This document shows positions 25,535-33,852 of a DNA stretch of 64,000 nt, one piece after another; the stretch's first letter is position 1, and each line of letters begins with the position of its first letter. The stretch is from the NCBI RefSeq assembly GCF_028610675.1, contig NZ_JAQQWS010000001.1, forward strand, positions 1,054,001 through 1,118,000, in the 5' to 3' direction. The notes under the pieces were generated by a model. It had not been told where the DNA came from, made no database searches, and worked only from the letters and a program-made list of their open reading frames with translations. Position numbers and translations under genes: made by a program. The stretch comes from Alkalihalobacillus pseudalcaliphilus (lineage in GTDB: Bacteria; Bacillota; Bacilli; Bacillales; Bacillaceae_D).

Positions 25535-26767
25535 TCATCCAGAAACCTTGTTCTCACGATTCTGAAATCGGTCCAGAAACGTAAAGTAAGGTAATAACAT
25601 GCCTAAAAGTGAAACGATCATAATAACGATTCCAATTAGTAAATATAACGGTCTAACTCCAAGCCACTCGCTCCCTACCCCACCTAATACGATACCAAGA
25701 GGCATGCTAACTCTAATTATAAATAAACGAACGGAGAATATTTTCCCCATCAGTTGATTAGGAATGACTTGCTGACAAATCGTTGTATTATGAATACTAA
25801 AAATCGCCATCACGATGCCACCGATCATTTCAGTGAAAATCGCAAGGGGTAAATAAGTAATAAAGCAGAGAGCTGAAAAGGTGAAACCTCCGATACATAG
25901 TGAGCCTAACATGAGTAAACGTCTGCTTGAACATGTGATTTTTGAAACGAGCATGGCACCTAATATAAAGCCAACTGGAAAGCCCGCCATAAAATAACCG
26001 TACTGTGCGTAACTTCCACCTAATTCCTCTGTCACATACGGTAAGGTTGTCACCATCGTCACCCCGACTCCAAACTGCACGAAAGCCAAAAAGATCCCTA
26101 ACCATACAATCACCTTTTGATGAAAGAAAAACGTCATGCCTTCTCTAAATTCGCTCAACCATGTTTTCCTTTCCTTAATTGTTGCACGCTTCTCCTGAAT
26201 CGTTAACAACGTTACCCCACTGCCTAACAAAAGCAAACAAACAAATGATAAAGTGAAGGTTACACCAATCCATTCAATAATCAAGCCTGCGATAAGTGGA
26301 GATAAAAATGTCATCAACCTAGCTGTACTGTCCAAATAAGCGTTAGCTGCTTTTAATTGACTTTTCATAACAATGGTTGGCGTAAGTGCGTGGTTAGCAG
26401 GGACATATAATGGTGAAACAAGACCAACAATCATTTGCACCGCATAAATATGCCACACTTCTAGATGACCCACAGATAAGGCAAAAAGGGGAATGAGATA
26501 AATGCACGCGCGTATCCATTGCACTAAAACCATCGTCCATTTCCGACTCCAACGGTCAATAAAAGGGCCAATAAATAATTGCAAAATGAGCGAGGGCAAA
26601 AAATACAGTAACCACATACTTCCAAGAGCAAGTGTAGAGCCCGTCATTTGAAAAACTAAAATTGAGTTACAAAATGTACCAAATGCTCCACCAAGCTCTG
26701 AAATACCATTTCCAATCCATGAGGAAAGGAAGGAACGATTTCTAAACAACGTATTTTGCTCTTTCAT
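25535..26767 (-). CDS. MFS transporter, DHA3-type efflux
   Basis: A 410-residue major facilitator with about 12 membrane segments. The short N-terminal FLSSWIGNGISELGGAF and the loop FIGPFIDRWSRKW (motif A variant, G-x3-D-R) place it in the DHA3 drug/macrolide or siderophore efflux group. It starts 4 bases after the ArsR-type regulator stop, so the two form an operon. The likely role is export of a toxic compound sensed by that regulator. Confidence 0.88.
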   Translation of the reverse strand: MKEQNTLFRNRSFLSSWIGNGISELGGAFGTFCNSILVFQMTGSTLALGSMWLLYFLPSLILQLFIGPFIDRWSRKWTMVLVQWIRACIYLIPLFALSVGHLEVWHIYAVQMIVGLVSPLYVPANHALTPTIVMKSQLKAANAYLDSTARLMTFLSPLIAGLIIEWIGVTFTLSFVCLLLLGSGVTLLTIQEKRATIKERKTWLSEFREGMTFFFHQKVIVWLGIFLAFVQFGVGVTMVTTLPYVTEELGGSYAQYGYFMAGFPVGFILGAMLVSKITCSSRRLLMLGSLCIGGFTFSALCFITYLPLAIFTEMIGGIVMAIFSIHNTTICQQVIPNQLMGKIFSVRLFIIRVSMPLGIVLGGVGSEWLGVRPLYLLIGIVIMIVSLLGMLLPYFTFLDRFQNRENKVSG

Positions 26768-26771
26768 TTTT

Positions 26772-27815
26772 TCACCGTTCTAAAAATTGTTCAAGCTCGA
26801 CATGGAGCGTTTTAAGCTCATCTATTCGAAGCCGATACTTCATTTCATGAATTTCTACTAGCTTAGCTGCCCTTAATAACTTGAGATGATGATGCACGGT
26901 TGATTTACCTAAATCAAGCCTTGATGTGATTTCTTGTAAAGTCCGATCGTTCTCCGCCAACAACTTAACCATTCGTAATCGAATCTCATCCCCTAACGCC
27001 TTATGTTTTTGAATCAGTAAATGTGGTGGCATATAGCGATCATGCGGGTGTAAACTTTCATCAGCAATCGGGTAATAGAAAACCTTCGTTCCTTCTAAAT
27101 CGGCCTCAATTGTCCAAGGCCGGTAGACCAATTGGGGAATGAGTAACACCTTAAAAACACTGGGCTCTGGTTGATATTGAACACCATTTGTAGCCCATTG
27201 CACCAATTCTTCTGTCGATAATTGAGCTTGCATCTTAATTTTTGCTTGGATATCTCTTTCTAAAAATTGCTTGATTTCTGCATGTTTTGGTGCAACAACA
27301 TGCTCATACCAGCCTTTCATCACTGCTTGTAGGTGCTTTTTCAACTGAGTGGCATCAACCGAGCTAATAAAAGCTATATACTCTGGAAAGAATGGGTTAT
27401 CGATGGTATGCTCTTGTAATTGTTCAACAGCTTTTTTTTCACCAGCGGCAGCCTGCTTTCGAAGTTTTTGAAATGACTCTCCTACAAAAGGTAAACAATG
27501 ATATTTAAAATCTTGGTCAGATATGTGTGCGATTTTCGTTAAAAAGTCCTCTAAATCTGTGGCCGAATATGTATGTAATAACTGTAGTAAAGCCTTCCAT
27601 GTATTATTGGCCTCTACTTCATCTAACTCTTTTAAAAGAGTGGAAGGCAAGGCGTCCTTTAGTTCCTGCCAATAGGGTAATGGCTGCTCTAATGTATGTA
27701 AGAGCCTTGTATTGGTCACAGCTGCAATCCCTAAGGCACACTCCCATAAAGATGAATACGCGAACTCCACTTGATACGTTTCTCTTTTTCGACTCGTTGC
27801 TTGGATAAGGTCCAT
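26772..27815 (-). CDS. ArsR-type winged-helix regulator with long N-terminal domain
   Basis: A 347-residue protein whose last 85 residues are an ArsR/HTH_20 winged helix (KALGDEIRLRMVKLL, then SRLDLGKSTVHHHLKLL). The first 250 residues are an alpha-rich domain without metal-binding cysteines, a layout seen in Firmicute regulators next to MFS efflux genes. It probably represses the operon it leads. The upstream DNA has AT-rich dyads (see 27848-27888). Confidence 0.85.
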   Translation of the reverse strand: MDLIQATSRKRETYQVEFAYSSLWECALGIAAVTNTRLLHTLEQPLPYWQELKDALPSTLLKELDEVEANNTWKALLQLLHTYSATDLEDFLTKIAHISDQDFKYHCLPFVGESFQKLRKQAAAGEKKAVEQLQEHTIDNPFFPEYIAFISSVDATQLKKHLQAVMKGWYEHVVAPKHAEIKQFLERDIQAKIKMQAQLSTEELVQWATNGVQYQPEPSVFKVLLIPQLVYRPWTIEADLEGTKVFYYPIADESLHPHDRYMPPHLLIQKHKALGDEIRLRMVKLLAENDRTLQEITSRLDLGKSTVHHHLKLLRAAKLVEIHEMKYRLRIDELKTLHVELEQFLER

Positions 27816-27847
27816 ATCATCACTCCTTTTTTGTTATAGTCATAATT

Positions 27848-27888
27848 CTATATTATTCGAATTATAAATTCAATAATTATAAAACTAT
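27848..27888 (-). promoter_or_regulatory. Possible operator of the ArsR-MFS operon
   Basis: Imperfect dyads built from ATAATT and AATTAT (including TATTCGAATTATAAATTC) lie just upstream of the ArsR-type gene. They are AT-rich, so the assignment is weak. Confidence 0.3.
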
Positions 27889-27954
27889 ACAACATATAAT
27901 TAGCCCCAACTGATTAAATTAACCAGATAGGGCTGAGATTTACATGAAATGGTA

Positions 27955-28368
27955 TTAATTCGAACACGCTCCAGCTTGCCGATGATAGTTTCTTTTTAGC
28001 ATCGCATTGGCTTTGAACATATCAAACTTTTCATAATAAGCCACTAAATCATCGTCACAACATAAGTCGACCATATAAAGATTCTCTAAATCTTTTAACA
28101 TCCTCTTAACTAATTCCTTACCAATGCCTTGGTTTTTATATGGTTGCAATACTTCAAGAAACGGTATGTAGGCAGAGAGAACACCATCGCTCATAGCGGT
28201 AATGAATCCAATGACTTGATTTTTTTCCTCATCGACGGCTAAAATAACTTTACTACTATTTTCTAATAACTTTAGGTGAGTATCTGAATTTGGCGGATTA
28301 GGCCAATCAACAAAAAAGCCTTTCAACATATTCGGCGATACCCCGTCCAAAGAATGGGTGTATAACAT
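27955..28368 (-). CDS. GNAT family N-acetyltransferase
   Basis: A 137-residue acetyltransferase. The acetyl-CoA loop is KNQGIGKELV, with VIGFITAMSDG before it and DLCCDDDLVAYYEKF (motif B) after it. The pattern resembles small Bacillus acetyltransferases of unknown substrate. ATG 28368 follows AAAGGAG. A second GNAT lies about 80 bp upstream and a third behind that, forming a three-gene minus-strand GNAT cluster. Confidence 0.85.
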   Translation of the reverse strand: MLYTHSLDGVSPNMLKGFFVDWPNPPNSDTHLKLLENSSKVILAVDEEKNQVIGFITAMSDGVLSAYIPFLEVLQPYKNQGIGKELVKRMLKDLENLYMVDLCCDDDLVAYYEKFDMFKANAMLKRNYHRQAGACSN

Positions 28369-28447
28369 TTCTTCAACTCCTTTTTAATTTTCTATGAAAC
28401 CCATACTAACTAAATTACCTCCACTCCATATACATGTAACAAACTTG

Positions 28448-28939
28448 TTATTGAATCGTAAACGTCTGAATTAAGCACTGCTCGCCATCGATTTCCCGTT
28501 TTTCTTCGTTCAAATCTAGTGAACTTGTTTGAAGTACTTTTCTCCAGAAGACAACGGCAGGCTTATTATTTTCTACTTGAATGACAAAGTATTGACCTTT
28601 CTTCTCATCAAAAAGCTTCTCAACGGCCATCCGACCATAACCCTTACCTTTGTATTGATTTAGGATAAATAAATCATTGATGCCATAGTCATTTTGTTTC
28701 TTCAAGAAAGGCCTTTCCACTAATAAAAGAAAGCCAATGAGCGTTTGATCGATTTTGATAAAATATGGAGAAATCCCTTCCGTATCCCAAAAGCAATGAA
28801 TGTCCTCATAATCAAAGAAACCATTTTCATTAATTTGTAGGTTGTTCGTATACTTGGAAATATCATGGAGAAATAGAGCATATAAATTGTGTAGAATTGG
28901 CTTATCCTTTTTATGAACTGGTTCTAATTGGAGCGACAT
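28448..28939 (-). CDS. GNAT family N-acetyltransferase
   Basis: A 163-residue acetyltransferase. The loop is KGKGYGRMAV, preceded by YGINDLFILNQY and followed by FVIQVENNKPAVVFWRKVL. ATG 28939 follows GAGGTGA. It is the middle gene of a GNAT cluster. The substrate is unknown. Confidence 0.85.
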   Translation of the reverse strand: MSLQLEPVHKKDKPILHNLYALFLHDISKYTNNLQINENGFFDYEDIHCFWDTEGISPYFIKIDQTLIGFLLLVERPFLKKQNDYGINDLFILNQYKGKGYGRMAVEKLFDEKKGQYFVIQVENNKPAVVFWRKVLQTSSLDLNEEKREIDGEQCLIQTFTIQ

Positions 28940-28990
28940 GTATGGTTCACCTCATGCTTTATTTTTACTTCTAAACCTAACACTTTTTAG

Positions 28991-29494
28991 TTAAAAGTCA
29001 AATGTATTCCAGACAATCTCGCCTTGTTCATCAGATGTTCGGTGCTGTACTTCAAAATCTAGCTTCTCAAGTACTCGAAGTGACGCTGTATTCCAAGCGC
29101 GCACAGTCGACCAAAGTCTTTTCCGACCCGTTGCTTTTGCTATTTTCATAATGGCTTGTGCCGCCTCTGTTGCATAACCGTTCCCATGAGCGTGCTGGAA
29201 CAACTCATAAGCAATCTCAGGCTCTTCTAATGTAGTTCGACCAATAACAAGCCCACAATAACCGATACAATCAGCTTCTAGTTTTCTTTCAATGACAAGT
29301 AAACTGAGTCCATTTTTCAAGAAATCTTGATGAAATGTACTAATCTTATTGTGCGTAAAATCAATCGCTGGTTTAGGAAGCCCACGCTCATGCATTAAAT
29401 CGCTATACCAATGGGCGTCTGTTTCCTCCCACATTCTTAAAAAAAGTCTCTCTGTTTCAAATTTTGTGACCATTGGTTGAAAAGGCAACACCAT
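28991..29494 (-). CDS. GNAT family N-acetyltransferase, RimJ/RimL-like
   Basis: A 167-residue acetyltransferase of the acetyltransf_3 type. It has the typical ETERLFLRMWEETDA start, IAYELFQHAHGNGYATEAAQ as acetyl-CoA loop, and RAWNTASLRVLEKLDF as motif B. ATG 29494 follows GGGAGG; an internal ATG at residue 8 is possible. It is the first gene of the minus-strand GNAT cluster. Confidence 0.87.
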   Translation of the reverse strand: MVLPFQPMVTKFETERLFLRMWEETDAHWYSDLMHERGLPKPAIDFTHNKISTFHQDFLKNGLSLLVIERKLEADCIGYCGLVIGRTTLEEPEIAYELFQHAHGNGYATEAAQAIMKIAKATGRKRLWSTVRAWNTASLRVLEKLDFEVQHRTSDEQGEIVWNTFDF

Positions 29495-29720
29495 AAAAAC
29501 CTCCCGTCAATTTTACTTTTTAAAGAACATTTAATATAAAACACTTGCCCCACCAAAAATCATCAGAAAATTAGATATTTTCAAGACAAGATCGACTTGA
29601 ACAACCTGTAGTTTGAAGTTAAACCACGTATAATCAAACAGTTTGTAACTACTAACTATTATACTAGATTTTGGTATAAACTAAAGAGTGAGAAGCATTA
29701 ACTAGTTAAGGATGTTGATT

Positions 29721-30041
29721 ATGGCAAATATCTATTTGGTGAGGCACGGAGGAACAGATTGGAACAAACAAGGAAAATGGCAAGGGGAACGGATATTCCT
29801 TAATGCTCAAAGAATCAAGCAAGGGACTAGATAAAGTCTACCAACATTATCAAGGGAAAGATGTCAACATTGTTTCTCACGGCAGTGTCATAAATACGAT
29901 ATTACGTTTATATCTAATGGCCAAATCGGATCCGATATTACAAAATTATCTAATGTTTGTATTAGTAATACCCATAAACAAAACGGTACATGGAGAATTC
30001 TTACTTATAACCAAATTAACCACTTAGATTTACCTAATTAA
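29721..30041 (+). pseudogene. Decayed histidine phosphatase (phosphoglycerate mutase family)
   Basis: The start IYLVRHGGTDWNKQGKWQG is the catalytic RHG motif of the histidine phosphatase superfamily. It then shifts frame and about 80 residues are missing. The second catalytic block VNIVSHGSVINTILRLY follows in another frame, and after a further shift the natural end NGTWRILTYNQINHLDLPN is readable to TAA 30041. At least two frame changes and one internal deletion make this a clear pseudogene. Confidence 0.85.
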
Positions 30042-30144
30042 GACTTCCTAAAAATCAGTTCATATAAAAACAATGAAAACGAGCCCTCCTCAAAACCAAA
30101 CCCCTTAGAATTTCACTCATACAACTATATAACATTCATTATGC

Positions 30145-30230
30145 TCATGCGCGTTCAGTTAAAAGGCATTTCCACACATGACTCCTAAAAACCCCAAAAT
30201 ACCGGCTAGAATGGAGGTGTATAATCATGA
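30145..30230 (+). repeat. Duplicated 5' region R5, copy 1
   Basis: About 86 bp similar to 32021-32107. Here it ends in GGAGGTGTATAATC and the ATG of the lipoprotein gene. In the other copy the site reads GGCGG and the ATG is lost. Confidence 0.7.
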
Positions 30231-30571
30231 AAAAGAGTATGATATGGATGTTAGTACTTCTATTATTTGGTTGTTCAGCAAACCATAATGTGACAGAAGA
30301 ACGACACGTAGACGTTAGCGGAGAGATTGTCGAGATTACTACTGAGAGTATATTGATCACTTATACTCAGCCTTTATATACGAAAGACTTTTTTGCTAAG
30401 TCGCTTATCCATTCAGAAAGCTCATTTTCAGATCCGAATGACAATCCAATAGACTTTGATCAATTAGAAGTTGGTCAGTCTGTTGAAGCCTGGGTCGTCG
30501 ATGGTGTTTTAACAGATATAGAACCTTCTACAGGCACACTTGTACAACTAAGACTCATAGAAGTTGATTAG
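30227..30571 (+). CDS. Small lipoprotein, unknown function
   Basis: A 114-residue protein with a lipoprotein signal (IWMLVLLLFGC, Cys16). The mature part of about 98 residues looks like a single small beta domain (VSGEIVEITTESILITY and QLEVGQSVEAWV), resembling OB-like domains of DUF3221-type Bacillus lipoproteins. The ribosome site GGAGGTG lies within the duplicated R5 segment. It would sit on the outer face of the membrane. The function is unknown. Confidence 0.75.
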   Translation: MKKSMIWMLVLLLFGCSANHNVTEERHVDVSGEIVEITTESILITYTQPLYTKDFFAKSLIHSESSFSDPNDNPIDFDQLEVGQSVEAWVVDGVLTDIEPSTGTLVQLRLIEVD

Positions 30572-30678
30572 ATTCAAAGAAACCATCCTGTTCATCCGTT
30601 TACTTACATGTACACGCCCCGTTGTAGATGCCAATGGAAAGGTAAGTAAGGTAGCCTAAATATGTAGGTTACCTCTCC

Positions 30679-31188
30679 TTATTCAGCAATTAAATTATTG
30701 TATAAATCAAAAGCTTCGTTGTAATCTTTAGCTGGAATAACCACCTTAGTTCCGTCTTTTATTCCTAATTTAGCATTTTCATTCAGAGTAATAATTAAAT
30801 GTACAAAATCACGATCCACTAACCAGACACTACCATAGAGCTCCAGCTTAGGCTTACCATCTATGACAGATATATAGGTGAGTGTCGCCATATTTTCATA
30901 GAAAACACTATCAAAATTTAAATCCAACATTTCATATGATTCCGTTAAATCATACTTATTTATAACCATGTTACCTGTAAATATGGCATTACCAACTACC
31001 GGGTTTCTATATACGCCTTCCATTTGTACATTGACCTCTTCACCACTATTTGTCTCATTTGGTATAAATTCATATGCTATAAAATTTTTCGAAATTTCCT
31101 TAGGAATACCATAAAACAAAATAATTAATACGAACAAACTAATAATAGTAATTGTTGCTATGATGACTATGCGTTTATTACTCTGCAC
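30679..31188 (-). CDS. Membrane-anchored protein, unknown function
   Basis: A 169-residue protein with one N-terminal membrane anchor (about 7-28) and an extracytoplasmic domain of about 140 residues predicted to be mostly beta. The start is a GTG behind GGAGGATTTAA. It is followed upstream on the same strand by a lipoprotein gene at 31267, so the pair may act together at the cell surface. No family is recognised. Confidence 0.7.
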   Translation of the reverse strand: MQSNKRIVIIATITIISLFVLIILFYGIPKEISKNFIAYEFIPNETNSGEEVNVQMEGVYRNPVVGNAIFTGNMVINKYDLTESYEMLDLNFDSVFYENMATLTYISVIDGKPKLELYGSVWLVDRDFVHLIITLNENAKLGIKDGTKVVIPAKDYNEAFDLYNNLIAE

Positions 31189-31266
31189 TTAAATCCTCCG
31201 AATGTCCTAAATTTTTTACATCACTAAAAACAGCAGTTATTGTTTGCGCCCACGTATAAGAGTTGA

Positions 31267-31887
31267 CTATTCTAAAAATTCCAAAACTCCCCTTAATATC
31301 TTTTGAGTTTCTTCATTCTCTGCTTGACTATCAGCAGTTTGTAAAACAGTTATAATCAGATTTTTGTAACTGATTGTTACTAGGTCGGTTGTTTGAGCTA
31401 AATTTTGATTAATAGGATAATCATTATCTATTAGATAATACACCATATCCTCACCCATATATGATTCTGTATAGGCAATAACTACTGATATTAATTTAGA
31501 AGATTGTTCATTTTCAAGAAATATACTATTCTGTGTCGATTGTGAACCATTATCCATATGAAACTCACCATCAACTGTAAGCCAATCCCGAGAACCAAAA
31601 GTTAAATCTTTATCCACCACTGTTAAATCTATACCGGTAGTAGAAGATTTCACCTCATATCCTTCAACTTTTAAATGATCTTTAATTTCATGAAATAACG
31701 TTTCAAACTCTTCATAACTAAGGCTTTTTTTTATCTCGCTATTACTGTTTGAAGGTTCCCGATCATTACTTTTATTTTGTTGAGTATGATCTTCTATGAC
31801 TTCATTACCTCTAAAGGTCCCATCATTCACACAGCCCGGAACAAACATAACAACCAATAAAATAACGATAAAATAATGAAGTTTCAA
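31267..31887 (-). CDS. Lipoprotein, unknown function
   Basis: A 206-residue protein with a lipoprotein signal (FIVILLVVMFVPGC, Cys19), then a low-complexity Asn/Ser/Asp linker to about residue 55 and a folded domain to the end. The start is TTG 31887 (MKLHYF), with AAAGGGTGA just upstream; the longer frame adds three residues from GTG 31896. It precedes the membrane-anchored gene on the same strand. The function is unknown. Confidence 0.72.
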   Translation of the reverse strand: MKLHYFIVILLVVMFVPGCVNDGTFRGNEVIEDHTQQNKSNDREPSNSNSEIKKSLSYEEFETLFHEIKDHLKVEGYEVKSSTTGIDLTVVDKDLTFGSRDWLTVDGEFHMDNGSQSTQNSIFLENEQSSKLISVVIAYTESYMGEDMVYYLIDNDYPINQNLAQTTDLVTISYKNLIITVLQTADSQAENEETQKILRGVLEFLE

Positions 31888-32020
31888 ACCATTCACCCTT
31901 TCATTCCGAATATTTTTTTCCCATAAATGAAACAGCTTTCTAAGAACATTACTAAATACTCAGTACACAAATAACAAGTAGTAATTTTAATATCGATTAG
32001 ACGCCAATCACCTTCCACTA

Positions 32021-32107
32021 TACTCATTTGCGTTCTGTTTAAAGGCATTTCACACACATGACACCTAATAGCTCAAAAATACCTGCTGGAATGGCGGTGT
32101 ATAATCA
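32021..32107 (+). repeat. Duplicated 5' region R5, copy 2, without a gene
   Basis: Similar to 30145-30230, but the ribosome site and the start codon are mutated and no lipoprotein frame follows. It is a remnant of a deleted paralog. Confidence 0.65.
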
Positions 32108-32138
32108 GAAACCGTACCAATAACAGAATATACTTACA

Positions 32139-32167
32139 TTTACACACACTCTCCAATCCTGTATAAT
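32139..32167 (+). promoter_or_regulatory. Promoter of the antitoxin RNA
   Basis: TTTACA, exactly 17 bases, TATAAT. Transcription would start near 32174 and run against the toxin mRNA. Confidence 0.7.
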
Positions 32168-32173
32168 AAATAG

Positions 32174-32312
32174 TAAGAAACATAAGAATAATAAAGGCTG
32201 TTGGTGCAGGAACACCAACAGCCAGGCTATACATGGCTTCCTTATCAGGGTGGTCAGCGAATTGGTTCAAATAATCCACCGAGCTCCTAACTCAAAGGTG
32301 GATTATTTCTTT
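32174..32312 (+). ncRNA. Candidate type I antitoxin RNA
   Basis: It starts after the promoter at 32139-32167 and ends at a terminator in which AATCCACC (32273) pairs with GGTGGATT (32297), followed by ATTTCTTTT. It overlaps the 3' end of the toxin mRNA, including the last codons, by about 130 nt. This is the arrangement of RatA with txpA and SR4 with bsrG in B. subtilis. No ORF is present. Expression is inferred. Confidence 0.6.
32184..32223 (-). terminator. Terminator of the toxin mRNA
   Basis: A perfect 11-bp stem, GGCTGTTGGTG/CACCAACAGCC, is followed on the minus strand by TTTATTATT. Confidence 0.85.
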
Positions 32313-32386
32313 TCGTTAAATGACAGGATTGCGACCATGAAGCTTGCAAAAGCAAGTGCAAACATCAACTCTTCAAAAACTGTCAT
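32303..32386 (-). CDS. Type I toxin, small holin-like membrane peptide
   Basis: A 27-residue peptide beginning MTVFEELMFALAF and ending SFNEKK: one membrane segment with a charged end, the pattern of the Bacillus putative holin-like toxin family (Hol_Tox, related to TxpA/BsrG). AAAGGGGG lies 9 bases before ATG 32386. In the mRNA the 5' leader GGTGGTCAGC (32417-32426) can pair perfectly with GCTGACCACC in the 3' region (32249-32258), the long-range lock known from type I toxin mRNAs. It is too short for most gene finders. Confidence 0.75.
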   Translation of the reverse strand: MTVFEELMFALAFASFMVAILSFNEKK

Positions 32387-32532
32387 AGAGCACCACCCCC
32401 TTTCTATCAGGAGTGAGCTGACCACCTTTGATTGAGAAAAGTACATGTATCGCTTATTTCAATTATAACTAATTATCAAACTACTCTGAGATTTATTTTC
32501 ACTATAGATTGAAATACTCCAAGTGCTTATCC

Positions 32533-33039
32533 TTATAGCTTCTCCCACGCATAAACAACCAACACATTCCCTTCTCCGTAATCTGGTACATCATAGCGAT
32601 GAATTTCTTTCGCTCCCATTTTTTCATAAAAATGCTTGGCGTTATTCGATGCTAATACTTTGACAATCGCATTTTGGTACCCTTCTTTATTAAATTCAGA
32701 AAAAAGGGCAGCTAGCAATCGTTTTCCTAAGCCTTGACCTTGATAATTCTCATAAAAATAAATGGAAGTCACATCACCGTCATATGGATATTCTTGCAAG
32801 GCAACCGCCGCTCCTGTTGCAAAGCCAATGACTGAACCCTCGTCATTTTCCATGACCAAAGAAATATATGGATTCTCTTTTAAACTTAAATTTTTCTGCC
32901 AAAGCTGTGTTCTTTTTTCGATGGTTACTTGCTCCAAAATTTCCTTTTTGATAATACCCTCGTACGTTGTTTTCCAACTAGCGACATGTACTTTTGCTAT
33001 CGCCATGGCATCTTCCATATTTGCTTTACGGATTTTCAT
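32533..33039 (-). CDS. GNAT family N-acetyltransferase under T-box control
   Basis: A 168-residue acetyltransferase. The acetyl-CoA loop QGQGLGKRLL follows DVTSIYFYENY, and motif B is IVKVLASNNAKHFYEKMGA. The N-terminal RKANMEDAMAIAKVHVASW is typical of a GNAT group found across Firmicutes. ATG 33039 has GGGGG 9 bases upstream; the longer frame to 33108 runs backward through the terminator of the T-box leader and is rejected. Control by a T-box implies expression only when one tRNA is uncharged. Confidence 0.87.
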   Translation of the reverse strand: MKIRKANMEDAMAIAKVHVASWKTTYEGIIKKEILEQVTIEKRTQLWQKNLSLKENPYISLVMENDEGSVIGFATGAAVALQEYPYDGDVTSIYFYENYQGQGLGKRLLAALFSEFNKEGYQNAIVKVLASNNAKHFYEKMGAKEIHRYDVPDYGEGNVLVVYAWEKL

Positions 33040-33061
33040 TGTTCTCATCCCCCTAAATAAA

Positions 33062-33262
33062 AAACCCCGCCTCAAATATTGAGACGAAGTTAGACTCCGC
33101 GGTACCACTCAGTTTGGTTAAAAACCCACTTATGCTTTAACGGCAGCTACCGAGTAAACTTACTTATCATTCAGTCTACTATCTCCTGGACGAGTTCAGA
33201 AGTTCTAAGATTGCTTTTCACCATCCAGCAACTCTCTTCACATATCCCTTCCTACTATTTCC
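33062..33262 (-). promoter_or_regulatory. T-box riboswitch leader
   Basis: On the minus strand the conserved TGGTACCGCG (33098-33107) lies in an antiterminator context, followed by the terminator stem CGTCTCAA/TTGAGGCG and TTTTTT (33061-33087). Upstream are the AGAGAG...CTGGATGGTG block typical of the distal stem I and an AGTA motif. It ends 22 bases before the GNAT start. I could not fix the specifier codon from sequence alone. Confidence 0.85.
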
Positions 33263-33318
33263 AATCATCGATTTATATATTGAATGAATTTTAGCAAAAT
33301 TTAAGCTATATGTAAAGT

Positions 33319-33489
33319 CTAAATTTCCTCATCTCTCCGTTTCTCCACAATGAGCAAAATAAAGGTAGCGAGTGGCCCGAGAAAAAGCGACAATAAGAAC
33401 CAATTTAATCCTGTTCGATTTTTTCCTTGAGCAATACCTGCATTAATGAGTGCCAGTGTCCCCCACCCCACATAAAAATTACCATCCAC
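33319..33489 (-). CDS. 56-residue small membrane protein
   Basis: A short gene below usual size limits. It reads MDGNFYVGWG at the start and has GLNWFLLSLFLGPLATF before a final EKRRDEEI. The middle pattern (GKNRTGLNWFxLxLFxGP) is common to small bacterial one- or two-span membrane proteins. The start is GTG 33489, with AGGGGG 9 bases upstream. It lies 21 bases after the MazG-like gene, as third gene of the HTH operon. Confidence 0.65.
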   Translation of the reverse strand: MDGNFYVGWGTLALINAGIAQGKNRTGLNWFLLSLFLGPLATFILLIVEKRRDEEI

Positions 33490-33510
33490 TACCAAATTCC
33501 CCCTAGTCTA

Positions 33511-33834
33511 TTATTCATGCACTTCTACTAAAAATATTCCTTGTTCAAACCCCCCTCTTTTTCCACATTTTTCCAATCGAAAGGTTTCAAGTTCCTCACC
33601 CGTTATTCCTTTTAGCTTAGCTAATGCAAAAATAACCTCCATGACATCTGCTAGCTCCTCTTTGGCTTGTTGTTCGGTGGTCGTCGCATTATACTCTGAA
33701 ATCTCCTCTTGAAGTTTAACTAAAAGATGCTGCTCGAGTTCAGCATTCTCTATTCTTTTTACAACCGCTTTTGATCCAGACTTTTCAATCAGGCTTGGTA
33801 TTAGATCACGTACTAATTTATCGTACTTTGGCAT
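33511..33834 (-). CDS. MazG-like nucleotide pyrophosphohydrolase
   Basis: A 107-residue all-alpha NTP-PPase (MazG/phosphoribosyl-ATP pyrophosphohydrolase superfamily), which hydrolyses a nucleoside triphosphate to the monophosphate. The start YDKLVRDLIPSLIEKSG is the hallmark of this stand-alone subfamily. The metal-binding pairs are EEISEY and EELADVMEV. ATG 33834 follows GGGGGAG. It lies 18 bases after the HTH-DUF2087 gene. Its substrate is unknown, and the usual suggestion for such proteins is removal of abnormal nucleotides. Confidence 0.88.
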   Translation of the reverse strand: MPKYDKLVRDLIPSLIEKSGSKAVVKRIENAELEQHLLVKLQEEISEYNATTTEQQAKEELADVMEVIFALAKLKGITGEELETFRLEKCGKRGGFEQGIFLVEVHE

Positions 33835-33852
33835 AACTCTCCCCCTTCCTCG

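Noticed and set aside
32073..32279. 68-codon minus-strand frame
   Set aside because: It overlaps the terminator and antisense RNA of the toxin locus and has no ribosome site. The 27-codon toxin frame explains the region better.
33040..33108. N-terminal extension of the GNAT at 32533
   Set aside because: It would be translated from the T-box terminator. GGGGG fits ATG 33039.
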